Below are positions 1 to 7,829 of a stretch of 11,775 bases of DNA, piece after piece. The notes under the pieces were generated by a model. The model worked only from the letters and a program-made list of their open reading frames with translations, did not search any database and was not told the origin of the DNA. A program made the position numbers and the translations under genes. Numbering within the stretch: the first letter of the stretch is position 1; each line of letters begins with the position of its first letter. Origin of the DNA: CAZRGV01 sp964599655 (GTDB taxonomy: Bacteria > Planctomycetota > Planctomycetia > Isosphaerales > Isosphaeraceae); contig CAZRGV010000163.1 of NCBI GenBank assembly GCA_964599655.1, positions 1 to 11,775 of the forward strand. Reading direction: 5' to 3'.

Positions 1-857
1 TCGGTCTGCGCCGGCGACTCGGGATTCCTCGGTCGATGGGGACTGACGAAATCGAGGCCAGCCGTGAGCAACGATTCTCGAAGGTCGGCCTGGCTGAGAT
101 CGTGCCCGCCGAAGGAGGCCGTGACCAGCCGGTGAGAGTCGAGCCGTTTGACCAGCGTTCGAAGCGCCTTGAGCTCGTCAACCGACACAAAGCGGTCGTC
201 CCGGACATCCCGCTCGTTGGCCAGGTCGAGATACCAGTTCCGATACTCTCGAAGCTCGGTCGCGAGCGTCTCCACGGCGTTCTTGTGCGCGGCCATGTCC
301 GGCAACCGACCGCCACGGGTCATGCCCGGTGGGATCTTTCCCCGAGCGAGCGTGACATCCACCACCAGGCCCCGACGATCGCATTCCGCGACGAGCCATC
401 GGAGCTTTCCGAAGAAGGGTTCCCGGCGATGTCCATCGGTGTCCAGAGCCGAAACATCTTGACCGAAGGCCTCCCAAGTGGCCCAGACACGCAACCAGTT
501 GAACCCATGCGATTGCAGATCATCAAGGTCGAGTCGAATGTTCTCCTCCGACGCTCCGAGGACACCGTAATCGCTGATTCCGAGCAGGAAGGTAATCTTA
601 CCGTTGATAGTGAAACGCGTGCCCTCGATGCCGAGAACCGTTTGCCCGTTTTCAGCCAGGTGCCTCTTGCTTGGTCCATCGTCGTTGGCGAATCCTGGCG
701 AGACGCCGAGCATTCCAATCCAGGTCGTGGCGATCATCGCGACCACCTCAAACGCGGCCGAACGGGGCTTCGTCGAGCGGCTGGCCAATTTGGTGCTCTG
801 GCTCAGGGCCGAGGTCACTCCTTTCGTCTCACGGGCGGATCGGTGCGACTTGGGCAT
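1..857 (-). CDS. Secreted cellulase-like (GH5-type TIM-barrel) glycoside hydrolase, 3' end outside window
   Basis: The reading frame is open from the ATG at 857 to the window edge: 285 codons, with the C-terminus missing. An AAGGAG ribosome site (868-873, 10 bases upstream) supports this start. Residues 1-35 are a basic leader. Residues 36-57 are hydrophobic and end in GFA before NDD, which reads as a signal peptide, so the protein is probably exported. After ~70 the sequence fits a cellulase-type barrel: a first strand around FLLGISDYG (90-98), GFNWLRVWATW (118-128), and LANE at 212-215. In GH5-type enzymes the Glu of an NE motif is the acid/base catalyst, so E215 is the candidate. VSPHRPR (271-277) resembles planctomycete cellulase-like proteins. 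The nucleophile Glu would lie beyond the window, so activity cannot be judged. Substrate is unknown. No neighbour is co-oriented within the window. The family call is by motif and layout, not alignment. Confidence 0.8.
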   Translation of the reverse strand, partial: MPKSHRSARETKGVTSALSQSTKLASRSTKPRSAAFEVVAMIATTWIGMLGVSPGFANDDGPSKRHLAENGQTVLGIEGTRFTINGKITFLLGISDYGVLGASEENIRLDLDDLQSHGFNWLRVWATWEAFGQDVSALDTDGHRREPFFGKLRWLVAECDRRGLVVDVTLARGKIPPGMTRGGRLPDMAAHKNAVETLATELREYRNWYLDLANERDVRDDRFVSVDELKALRTLVKRLDSHRLVTASFGGHDLSQADLRESLLTAGLDFVSPHRPRNPESPAQT

Positions 858-1245
858 GACGAGGAGACTCCTTGTACGGTTGGTCAAGAGACCAATTGAA
901 GGATCGAGGCGAGTCCAATGGCGTTCTGACTTGCCGGGATCACAAAGGCAAAGACCGCTTTGCGACGCGCAACCGCACATCAAGACGCCACGAAGCGGGT
1001 CGGCTTTAATGGAAATTTCGAGTAGATTCGTTACTCCCTGGACGATAAGTTACGCGGAGTCTACCACCTGAAGCCAAGGTGTTTCCTCGGGAACCGTTTC
1101 CGAAGGGGGCCGCCGGAGTGGGGGATACGGACCATCCGCTGCTTCCCCGTGCTTGAGCGCGAGAGGTGAGTCGCGGTTTTCCTGTGGTTGCGTATTCGAT
1201 CCACTCGATGAAAAGTGATACTTCCAGGGAGGGAGGGAAGTCGCT
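858..1245. other. Intergenic region between divergent genes (388 bp)
   Basis: This region separates the minus-strand glycosidase-like gene from the plus-strand sulfotransferase gene and must hold both promoters. I see no close match to a -35/-10 pair. Besides the leader signals at 868-895 there is a small inverted repeat, GCAAAG (948-953) and CTTTGC (958-963). Reading frames crossing the region are opposite-strand shadows without recognisable protein sequence. No RNA gene was recognised. Confidence 0.5.
868..895 (-). promoter_or_regulatory. Ribosome binding site plus adjacent 6-bp dyad upstream of the glycosidase-like gene
   Basis: Read on the minus strand, AAGGAG (868-873) lies 10 bases before the ATG at 857. 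Just upstream is an inverted repeat with 6-bp arms, TTGGTC (880-885) and GACCAA (890-895), separated by 4 bases. It could be an operator or an RNA hairpin in the leader. The arms are short enough to occur by chance. Confidence 0.4.
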
Positions 1246-1941
1246 GTGGAGTTGATCTCGGTCCATGTCCCGAAGACCGCCGGGACGGCGTTCGCAAATC
1301 TGCTCAACAAGGTTTATGGGGTGGAGCAGATTTTCAAGGACTACGAGAACGAGTCGATCGAATCGATCGGACCCAGGTATCGCGTCGTTCACGGACACTT
1401 TCGTGTTGGAAAGTACAACGGGTATTTCCCGACCGCGAAGCGGGTTGCCTGGGTGCGCCACCCAGCGACCTGGGTCATCTCTCTCTACTACTTTTGGAAA
1501 CACATTCCCTGGGAGGTCGCCGAGAAGGCGAACAACCCGTTGCTCACGCGGCATCTGACAGAAGAACTTTCCCTCCTGGAATTCGCTGAACATCCTTTGG
1601 CACGGAATCAGTTTACCAGACACTTTCTTGATGGATTGGATCTGGAAGATTTTTTCTTCGTCGGGATTCAAGAACACTTTCAGGAAGAATTGAAGGACCT
1701 GGCCTGGATGATGGGCTGGCCGACGTTCGAGGTCGGTGTCGACAACGCAAACCCTCAACCCGGTTACCGAGATCGCGTGAACCAACTCCGGAGCGAGCCC
1801 GGATTGATCCAGAAACTCGAGTCGCTGAACGAGGACGACATGGCGCTCTATGAACGAGCGCTGACAATTCGATCGCGTCGAGTGAGGATCAATGCCCCGA
1901 GGTGGGTCGTCGGGTGTCACCCGCACTCCACCTCATGCTAG
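1246..1941 (+). CDS. Sulfotransferase family 2-like protein
   Basis: 231 residues, starting at GTG 1246 behind a purine-rich GGGAGGGAGGG stretch. Sulfotransferases move sulfate from PAPS to a hydroxyl or amine, often on a glycan. The N-terminal HVPKTAGTAF (7-16) matches the family loop that holds the PAPS 5'-phosphosulfate. VHGHF (48-52) matches the usual GHF segment after it. RHPATWVISLYYF (71-83) matches the 3'-phosphate-binding motif, normally RDP..R..S.YYF; here the Arg and Ser are kept and Asp is replaced by His. NQFTRHF (121-127) also fits Sulfotransfer_2 proteins. There is no signal peptide or membrane segment, so the protein is probably cytoplasmic. It is shorter than many relatives and its C-terminal ~20 residues (SRRVRINAP onward) look unstructured. 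It is alone on its strand. Acceptor unknown. Confidence 0.82.
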   Translation: MELISVHVPKTAGTAFANLLNKVYGVEQIFKDYENESIESIGPRYRVVHGHFRVGKYNGYFPTAKRVAWVRHPATWVISLYYFWKHIPWEVAEKANNPLLTRHLTEELSLLEFAEHPLARNQFTRHFLDGLDLEDFFFVGIQEHFQEELKDLAWMMGWPTFEVGVDNANPQPGYRDRVNQLRSEPGLIQKLESLNEDDMALYERALTIRSRRVRINAPRWVVGCHPHSTSC

Positions 1942-2012
1942 TTTCAGACCGCCCCACTCGTTCTCGGTCCTTCCTGGAGGAATGACGCCCAAGGGAGGAT
2001 CGAACCGCGGAA

Positions 2013-2064
2013 GACAAGGGCGCGGCGCGGGAACGGTGATACCTGCCACTCCGCCGCGCCTGTC
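2013..2064. terminator. Stem-loop between convergent sulfotransferase and hisC genes
   Basis: A 9-bp GC-rich stem pairs GGCGCGGCG (2019-2027) with CGCCGCGCC (2052-2060). It is extended by 4 pairs, GACA (2013-2016) with TGTC (2061-2064), across a 2-base bulge; the loop is 24 bases. It lies 72 bases after the sulfotransferase stop and 33 bases beyond the hisC stop, as expected for a shared transcription end. Neither side has a clear T-run, so intrinsic termination is uncertain. Confidence 0.45.
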
Positions 2065-2075
2065 CGATCTGGTTC

Positions 2076-2087
2076 ACAGGATCCTGT
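2076..2087. repeat. 12-bp perfect palindrome just downstream of hisC
   Basis: ACAGGATCCTGT is a perfect palindrome 9 bases beyond the hisC stop codon, next to the larger stem-loop. It may help form the 3' end of the transcript, or be a chance site. Confidence 0.3.
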
Positions 2088-2096
2088 CATTCGCCG

Positions 2097-3140
<1,044 letters not shown>

Positions 3141-3241
3141 TCCAGCAATCCTCGGGCGAAGGAACAGACGGCGGAGGTCGAGGGCTCCGGAGTGGATCAG
3201 GCCAGTCGAGGCAAAGTCCGTTGGGGTTGGGACGGGAGCGG

Positions 3242-3721
3242 TCAGGCGTTCGCCAGGCGGATCAACGCCTCGCCATCGACACGGTTGATGGTCCAGTCAT
3301 CCATCGGCCGCGCGCCAAGCGAGCGATAGAACCGGATGGCGGGCTCATTCCAGTCGAGGACGGCCCATTCCAGCCGGCCGCAGCCACGCTCGACAGCCAG
3401 TTTCGCCAGCCGCTTCAGGAGTGCCTTGCCGATTCCCTGGCCTCTGGCTTCGGGCCGGACGAACAGATCCTCGAGGTAGAGGCCCGGTTGCCCTCGGAAG
3501 GTCGAGAAATTGTGAAAGAACAGGGCGAAGCCGACCGGCCGGTCGTCGACCTCGGCGATGAGTGCCTCGGCGAAGGGGCGGGGGCCAAAGAGGTGCTGCC
3601 GGAGGTCCTCGGGCGAGGCATTGGCCTCATGCTCGAGCTTCTCATACAAGGCCAGTTCGCGAATCAAGGCCACCAGCGTCTCGGCGTCATCAGGTCGGGA
3701 GGGTCGGATGGTGAAGCTCAT
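3242..3721 (-). CDS. GNAT-family N-acetyltransferase, diamine/thialysine acetyltransferase (SSAT)-like
   Basis: 159 residues forming a single GNAT domain, which transfers acetyl from acetyl-CoA to an amine. The start MSFTIRPSRPDDAETLVALI is the usual first strand and helix. LYLEDLFVRPEARGQGIGKALL (81-102) contains motif A, with the RGQGIG (93-98) loop that binds the CoA pyrophosphate. The segment from LEWAVLDWNEP to FYRSLGA (117-137) is motif B, with Y132 in the position of the usual general acid. Overall it resembles the spermidine/spermine or thialysine acetyltransferase branch, which shares the YEKLE and FFHNFSTF segments seen here. Its ATG overlaps the TGA of the candidate 56-codon ORF upstream (ATGA), suggesting translational coupling. 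It sits between hisD and hisC, but no histidine-pathway step needs it. Substrate unknown. Confidence 0.88.
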   Translation of the reverse strand: MSFTIRPSRPDDAETLVALIRELALYEKLEHEANASPEDLRQHLFGPRPFAEALIAEVDDRPVGFALFFHNFSTFRGQPGLYLEDLFVRPEARGQGIGKALLKRLAKLAVERGCGRLEWAVLDWNEPAIRFYRSLGARPMDDWTINRVDGEALIRLANA

Positions 3722-3888
3722 GGCGCCTTCGAGGGAGGAAAGGTGTCACCGAAGCGAAAGTCCTTCCGCGGGCGTGCGGCGACGGACCAGTCGAGACGTC
3801 TCAGGGGACTGTGGAGGATTCGATCGCACGCGCGAGTTGGGTTTCCCATCACCGCGATGACGACACGACGCAAGCCCCAAGGGTTCAT
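3718..3888 (-). CDS. Candidate 56-residue protein bridging hisD and the acetyltransferase gene
   Basis: An open frame of 56 codons plus stop exactly fills the gap between hisD and the GNAT gene. Its ATG (3888-3886) overlaps the hisD TGA (3887-3885) as ATGA. Its own TGA (3720-3718) overlaps the GNAT ATG (3721-3719), again as ATGA. Weak AAGG-type ribosome sites precede both starts. By my count 39 of 56 codons end in G or C, compatible with coding but not decisive. The peptide starts MNPWGLRRVVIAVMGNP. It is Arg-rich, has no signal peptide or clear membrane helix, and I recognise no family. It may be a real coupled protein, a leader that lets ribosomes travel from hisD to the GNAT gene, or a chance frame. 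Confidence 0.42.
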   Translation of the reverse strand: MNPWGLRRVVIAVMGNPTRACDRILHSPLRRLDWSVAARPRKDFRFGDTFPPSKAP

Positions 3889-5336
3889 GACCTTGGCCTT
3901 CGTGTCGACGTTCTGGCCCTGGTCTTGGGCCTGGCGGCAGATCCTGGCCGGTTGAGCGGGCCGTCATTCATTGGGGGCTCTTCAAGTCGGACGTCGACGG
4001 AGTATCGGTGAGCGGTCAGGCCTTCCTTCTCGGCGAGGATGCGGATGTCGGAGGCGAGCCACTGGAGGCCCTGGCGATCGACCTGAATGATGCTGGTCTT
4101 CTTGAGGAAGTCGTTGGCACTCAAGCCGGACGCCCATCGGGCCGTGCCTCCGGTCGGCAAGACGTGTGAGGGGCCCGCGGCGTAGTCACCCACCGCCACC
4201 GGCGTGTCGTGGCCGAGGAAGATCGCGCCGGCGTTGGTGAGCCGGGCCGCCAGTCGGTCGGGGTCCGAGGTCGAAACGTGGAGGTGCTCGGGAGCGATCC
4301 GGTTCGTCAATTCGATGGCTTCGTTCTCGTCTCGGACGAGAATCAAGGCGCCAAAGCGTTCCAGGCTTTCGCGGGCGAGGTCCCCCCGGCTGAGCCGCTC
4401 AAGCTGATCGATCAGGGCGTCGGTGACGCGGTCGATGAGGTCAGGTTCCCAGGTGATCAGAATGCTGGCGCCCGGCGAGTGCTCGGCCTGACTGATCAGG
4501 TCGGAGGCGACGAACCGGGGTTCGGCCGTCCAGTCCGCGATGAGCACGACCTCGCTCGGGCCGGCGATACTGTCGATGTCGACCTCGCCGTAAACCTGTC
4601 GCTTCGCCAGCGCGACGAACAGATTGCCGGGTCCGACGATCTTGTCGACCTGCTCGATGCCCTCGACGCCATACGCTAGGGCCGCGACTGCCTGAGCGCC
4701 GCCGATCCGGTACACCTCGTTGAGCCCGATCAGGCGGCAAGCCGCGAGTACGTCGTCGTTGTAACCGCCAAACCGTGTCGGCGGCACGACCACCGCGATC
4801 TGCTCGACGCCCGCAGCCTGGGCCGGGACGGCAGTCATGAGGAGCGACGACGGGTAGGCCGCCGCGCCTCCCGGAATGCAAACTCCGACGCGTCGCAAGG
4901 GCCGGTATCGGAGCCGAAGCTCACAGCCAGGCGCGCGCCGCATGACGGCATCGCGGTGAAGAATGCCCGATTGAAACGCGAGGATGTTGTCTCGAACTCG
5001 CTGAAGGGTCGTCAGGTAATCGGTTTCGGCCTTCGCGAGGGCGGCATCGAGCTCGTCGGCCGAAACGCGGACCAGCTCGGGTGTCAACTCGACGCCATCG
5101 AGCTTTGCCGTGTAATCGAGCACGGCCGACAGTCCTCGCTCTTGAACGTCGCGACAGATTCGCTCGACCACTTGCTGGGGGGACAGCGGCTCGCCGAACG
5201 CGGCGATGGTCCGGGCTCGACCTTGAGGGCTGACCACGTCGCCCCGAGGACTGAGCTGTCGCCGGAGGTTTTGAATGGCCTCTCGGGCGTTTTCACGCGC
5301 GCAGTCGATCCGTTTGATGTTCAGGGTTGTCGTCAT
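3885..5336 (-). CDS. hisD: Histidinol dehydrogenase with a C-terminal extension
   Basis: 483 residues. HisD is a cytoplasmic zinc enzyme that performs the last two oxidations of histidine synthesis, histidinol to histidine with two NAD+. The core is unmistakable: RVGVCIPGG (149-157), IGGAQAVAALAYG (211-223), VDKIVGPGN (230-238), IDSIAGPSE (254-262). The catalytic pair is E350-H351 in RIAPEHLHV. The expected zinc ligands are Q283 and H286 in QAEH, D384 in VGDYAAGPSH and H443 in TAHR; all match the E. coli residues at a constant offset of 24. The core ends near residue 452. A further ~31 residues, Pro/Arg-rich and ending TSTRRPRS, exceed the usual ~430-440. It starts at ATG 5336, and its stop overlaps the next ATG. 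GNAT and hisC follow on the same strand. Confidence 0.96.
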   Translation of the reverse strand: MTTTLNIKRIDCARENAREAIQNLRRQLSPRGDVVSPQGRARTIAAFGEPLSPQQVVERICRDVQERGLSAVLDYTAKLDGVELTPELVRVSADELDAALAKAETDYLTTLQRVRDNILAFQSGILHRDAVMRRAPGCELRLRYRPLRRVGVCIPGGAAAYPSSLLMTAVPAQAAGVEQIAVVVPPTRFGGYNDDVLAACRLIGLNEVYRIGGAQAVAALAYGVEGIEQVDKIVGPGNLFVALAKRQVYGEVDIDSIAGPSEVVLIADWTAEPRFVASDLISQAEHSPGASILITWEPDLIDRVTDALIDQLERLSRGDLARESLERFGALILVRDENEAIELTNRIAPEHLHVSTSDPDRLAARLTNAGAIFLGHDTPVAVGDYAAGPSHVLPTGGTARWASGLSANDFLKKTSIIQVDRQGLQWLASDIRILAEKEGLTAHRYSVDVRLEEPPMNDGPLNRPGSAARPKTRARTSTRRPRS

Positions 5337-5372
5337 CGAACGATGGTTCTCCGAGGCATCGCGAACGCACCC

Positions 5373-5378
5373 ATTCTA
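5373..5378 (-). promoter_or_regulatory. Candidate -10 element upstream of hisD
   Basis: On the minus strand TAGAAT, in the context TTAGAAT, lies 36 bases before the hisD ATG. No good -35 sits at 16-18 bases, so this is only a possible -10. The same TTAGAAT occurs 49 bases upstream of the threonine aldolase start. The spacer also holds the terminator of the preceding gene, so hisD probably has its own promoter. Confidence 0.28.
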
Positions 5379-5522
5379 ACTGCGTTGGCAAGCCGCCGCC
5401 TCCCGGGACGTCGGTTGAGCCTCGAAATAGACTGATCGTCCTTCGGGTACGCCGCAAGCCCCCGAGATTCGATTGACCGCCGATGGGGCGGTTGGCGCAC
5501 CCCGAGCGGTACCCAAATGCGC

Positions 5523-5568
5523 AAAAATCGTCGCACCGGTCCGCCAGGGAATTGCGGGCCGGTGCGAC
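5523..5568 (-). terminator. Strong intrinsic terminator of the PEP-CTERM gene
   Basis: A 15-bp GC-rich stem pairs 5554-5568 with 5530-5544, with one G-U pair and a 9-base loop (5545-5553). On the minus strand it is followed by GATTTTTGC (T-run at 5523-5527). It begins 26 bases after the stop codon of the PEP-CTERM gene and is the clearest terminator in the window. It should separate that gene from hisD. Confidence 0.88.
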
Positions 5569-5594
5569 CGGAGGAGAGAAGAGCCGTCCGAGTC

Positions 5595-6398
5595 TCAAGC
5601 GGAATGTCGGATGCGGGAACGCAGTCGGGGAATCAGAACGACGGCCCCCATACCAAGCCCGAGCAGCACGATTGAGCCAGGCTCGGGTACCATGCGAACG
5701 CCGTTCCCCGCCGTGGTGCCGAAGAAGACGGTCACGCCTTCGATTCGACTCTGTGACGTGAGCTGAGACACCTGGACGTGAAACGTTGCCGACTGATTCA
5801 GGAACGGGTTATGCGGTTTGTTCCCGGCGATGGATCCGCCGGCCTTGTCGTAGAGTCCATTCGAGCCTGGAGGGCCGAGAATGAGGTGAGCCGGCCCAGC
5901 CGCTCCGAGAACGCTGAGTTGCAAGCCGCCGGAAACGTTGGAGTTCAACGCCCATCCCGTGGGGACCGTGCTCCCGATCGAAAACGTTCCGTCCGACTTC
6001 ACAGTCAACTCGGTTCCGAAGCTGCCGCTGAGGTCCGACGCCATGGTCCCGGTGGTCTCTGCCGTGCTCAGCGAGAAGTTCAAGCCGCTAATCGCTTGGG
6101 CCACGGTCGACGGATCGGCCTGTCGGTTGGTCAGCGTGATGGTGATTTGGTGATTCAAGGGGTCGATGTCAAAGGTCACCTCGGCGTCCACCGGGTTGTG
6201 CCCATTCTCCGTCGCACCCGTCGCGGTCGCGAACTCCTGAATGAAGCCCCCCCAACATTCTGAAGAACCTAGACCCGGGATGGTGGCCCCGAGCGTGACC
6301 AGGCTGTAGACCAGCAATCGCAAGCGTCCCAGAAAGCATGGGTGTTCGTTGCGCCTCACGAAGTCACTCCCCTGGAAATCCGGCCGACCTGTCTTCAT
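5595..6398 (-). CDS. PEP-CTERM sorting-domain protein, secreted, unknown function
   Basis: 267 residues, starting at ATG 6398. A hydrophobic stretch at about 25-44 (LRLLVYSLVTLGATIPGLGS) after a basic segment is the likely export signal. The middle (50-235) is rich in Ser, Thr, Gly, Asn and Ala with alternating hydrophobic residues, as in an all-beta extracellular domain; I recognise no enzyme motif. The C-terminus is a typical PEP-CTERM signal: VPEPGS (237-242), a hydrophobic helix (IVLLGLGMGAVVLI, 243-256) and an Arg-rich tail (RLRSRIRHSA). Exosortases recognise this signal to process and sort exported proteins at the envelope. No exosortase gene lies in the window, so processing in trans is assumed. 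It has its own promoter and terminator and appears monocistronic. The ribosome site is weak. The N-terminal ~20 residues make a long leader, so the true start could be a little downstream. Confidence 0.85.
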   Translation of the reverse strand: MKTGRPDFQGSDFVRRNEHPCFLGRLRLLVYSLVTLGATIPGLGSSECWGGFIQEFATATGATENGHNPVDAEVTFDIDPLNHQITITLTNRQADPSTVAQAISGLNFSLSTAETTGTMASDLSGSFGTELTVKSDGTFSIGSTVPTGWALNSNVSGGLQLSVLGAAGPAHLILGPPGSNGLYDKAGGSIAGNKPHNPFLNQSATFHVQVSQLTSQSRIEGVTVFFGTTAGNGVRMVPEPGSIVLLGLGMGAVVLIPRLRSRIRHSA

Positions 6399-6464
6399 AA
6401 GTCACGCTCGGATGTCCGCATCCAATGATGGTATCGAGTGTGTGTGCACGATGGCTGTCATCGC

Positions 6465-6494
6465 ATTGTAGGGCTCGGTTGCGCGGTCCGTCAA
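6465..6494 (-). promoter_or_regulatory. Sigma70-type promoter of the PEP-CTERM gene
   Basis: On the minus strand TTGACG (6494-6489), an 18-base spacer and TACAAT (6470-6465) form a near-consensus -35/-10 pair, with five of six matches in each box. Transcription would begin near 6458, giving a leader of about 60 bases before the ATG at 6398. Confidence 0.68.
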
Positions 6495-6672
6495 CGATCG
6501 CGGAAACCCCGACAGATTTCTTTGGACTTGGCTGTTTCCTTTTTTAACGGCCTGTGGATTCTCATCATCATGCGGTCGAATGCCCGATTGGGATGAGGGT
6601 TCGCCAGGGGAACTGGTGTAAGGGGGCCGAGTCTGTCTGGGTGAGTCGCTGGGCTGGACGGGTCTGGTCGTT

Positions 6673-6678
6673 TAGAAT
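6673..6678 (+). promoter_or_regulatory. Candidate -10 element upstream of the threonine aldolase gene
   Basis: TAGAAT, in the context TTTAGAATCC, lies 49 bases before the ATG at 6728. I see no consensus -35 at the expected spacing, so the call is weak. Confidence 0.28.
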
Positions 6679-6727
6679 CCAGGGGACCTGCGACCACGTA
6701 TCCGACCGATCCCGGGGGACTCGCTTG

Positions 6728-7765
6728 ATGAACCGACCACCGATTGACCTCAGGTCCGACACTGTGACCCGCCCCACCCCAGCCATGAGGCGAGCCATGG
6801 CCGAGGCCGAGGTCGGCGATGATGTGCTGGGCGAGGACCCGACCGTTAACGAACTGGAGCGTCGAACCGCCGAGTTGCTCGGCAAGGAAGCTGCGCTTTT
6901 TGTTCCTTCGGGCACCATGGCCAACCAGATCGCCGTGGGCGTGCACGCGGGGCCGGGAGAGGAATTGCTCTGCGACCCGACCTCGCATGTTTACGTCTGG
7001 GAAGGTGGCGGGATCGCCCGGCTCTCGGGTGTGACCGCTCGAACAATCGAGGGAGATCGCGGCTTACTTCGGCGTGCCGACCTGGAAGGCAAGATTCGTC
7101 CCGACAACTGCCACTACGTGCGGACCAGGCTGGTCTGTCTCGAGAACACCCATAACCGGGGCGGTGGCCGGGTGTATCCGATCGCTCAGGTGGCCGAGAT
7201 TGCCAACTGGGCCCATTCGAACGGGTTGGCCATGCACTGTGATGGCGCACGTTTGATGAACGCGGTGGTCGCTTCGGGCGTTCCGGCCGCCGAGTGGGCC
7301 CGGCACTTCGACACCGTCTCGATCTGCTTTTCCAAGGGCCTTGGGGCTCCCGTCGGTTCAGCCCTGACCGGCCCGGCTGATCTCATCCGTGAGGCGCATC
7401 GGCTCCGCAAGGTCTTCGGAGGCGGTATGAGGCAGGCCGGCGTGATCGCGGCCGCCGCCTTGCACGCGCTGGAGAACCATGTGGATCGGTTGGCCCAAGA
7501 CCATGCGAACGCGAGGATTTTGGCGGAGGCCGTGGAGAGGACCGAGGGCCTGAGCCTGGAGTCGGGACCCGTCGAGACGAATCTCGTCTGGATCGCCGTT
7601 GACCCAAAGCTGGGAAGCGCCCAGGCGATCGCCGACCGCCTCAAGACCGATGGCATTCTTGTCAGCGCGCTCGGGCCGCAAGTCCTTCGCGCCTGCACGC
7701 ATCTGGACGTTTCCCGGGAGCAAGTCGAGATTGCTGCCGAGTCGATCCGCCGACTTTCCCGTTGA
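6728..7765 (+). CDS. ltaE: Low-specificity L-threonine aldolase (PLP-dependent beta-eliminating lyase family)
   Basis: 345 residues, close to E. coli LtaE. The enzyme cleaves L-threonine or L-allo-threonine to glycine and acetaldehyde, using PLP in the cytoplasm. I chose ATG 6728 because GGGGGA lies 8 bases upstream and family similarity begins at once with DLRSDTVTRPTPAMRRAMAEA; the frame is open further upstream but unlike the family. GDDVLGEDPTVNELE (30-44) and FVPSGTMANQIA (58-69) are the N-terminal signatures, with H87 the likely ring-stacking histidine. HCDGAR (170-175) carries the cofactor Asp, D172. SICFSKGLGAPVGS (198-211) carries the PLP lysine, K203. GGGMRQAG (231-238) is also typical. 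It faces the S41 peptidase gene and shares a terminator region with it. The gene symbol is a family-level assignment; other aldol-type 3-hydroxy amino acids may be the preferred substrate. Confidence 0.92.
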   Translation: MNRPPIDLRSDTVTRPTPAMRRAMAEAEVGDDVLGEDPTVNELERRTAELLGKEAALFVPSGTMANQIAVGVHAGPGEELLCDPTSHVYVWEGGGIARLSGVTARTIEGDRGLLRRADLEGKIRPDNCHYVRTRLVCLENTHNRGGGRVYPIAQVAEIANWAHSNGLAMHCDGARLMNAVVASGVPAAEWARHFDTVSICFSKGLGAPVGSALTGPADLIREAHRLRKVFGGGMRQAGVIAAAALHALENHVDRLAQDHANARILAEAVERTEGLSLESGPVETNLVWIAVDPKLGSAQAIADRLKTDGILVSALGPQVLRACTHLDVSREQVEIAAESIRRLSR

Positions 7766-7797
7766 GCCTGCGAGGGTCGGCCCATCAGGCCCCTCCG

Positions 7798-7826
7798 GAG
7801 GCCGAGGAGAGAGGTTCCTCGGCCTC
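7798..7826. terminator. Bidirectional hairpin between convergent ltaE and S41 peptidase genes
   Basis: An 11-bp stem pairs GAGGCCGAGGA (7798-7808) with TCCTCGGCCTC (7816-7826) around a 7-base loop. It starts 33 bases after the ltaE stop and ends 3 bases beyond the S41 stop. Only a short pyrimidine run (TCTCCTC) follows on the plus strand and there is no true T-tract. Position and stem strength suggest it ends both transcripts. Confidence 0.6.
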
Positions 7827-7829
7827 TCC

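Larger units (their letters stand above)
6399..6727. other. Intergenic region between divergent PEP-CTERM and threonine aldolase genes (329 bp)
   Basis: It contains the PEP-CTERM promoter (6465-6494) and a candidate -10 for the aldolase gene (6673-6678). A T-rich patch lies around 6535-6545. The aldolase frame stays open upstream to 6554, but residues encoded there look nothing like the family. No RNA gene or repeat was recognised. Confidence 0.5.

Noticed and set aside
36..899. 287-codon plus-strand frame over the first gene
   Set aside because: The minus strand encodes a coherent signal peptide and cellulase-like barrel with a strong ribosome site; the plus frame is its shadow.
1006..1926. 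306-codon open frame on the minus strand opposite the sulfotransferase gene
   Set aside because: The plus-strand frame shows clear sulfotransferase motifs; the minus frame has no recognisable domain and is a typical antisense shadow in high-GC DNA.
6554..6727. 58-codon upstream extension of the threonine aldolase frame
   Set aside because: The residues do not resemble the family, and a good ribosome site precedes ATG 6728, where similarity begins immediately.
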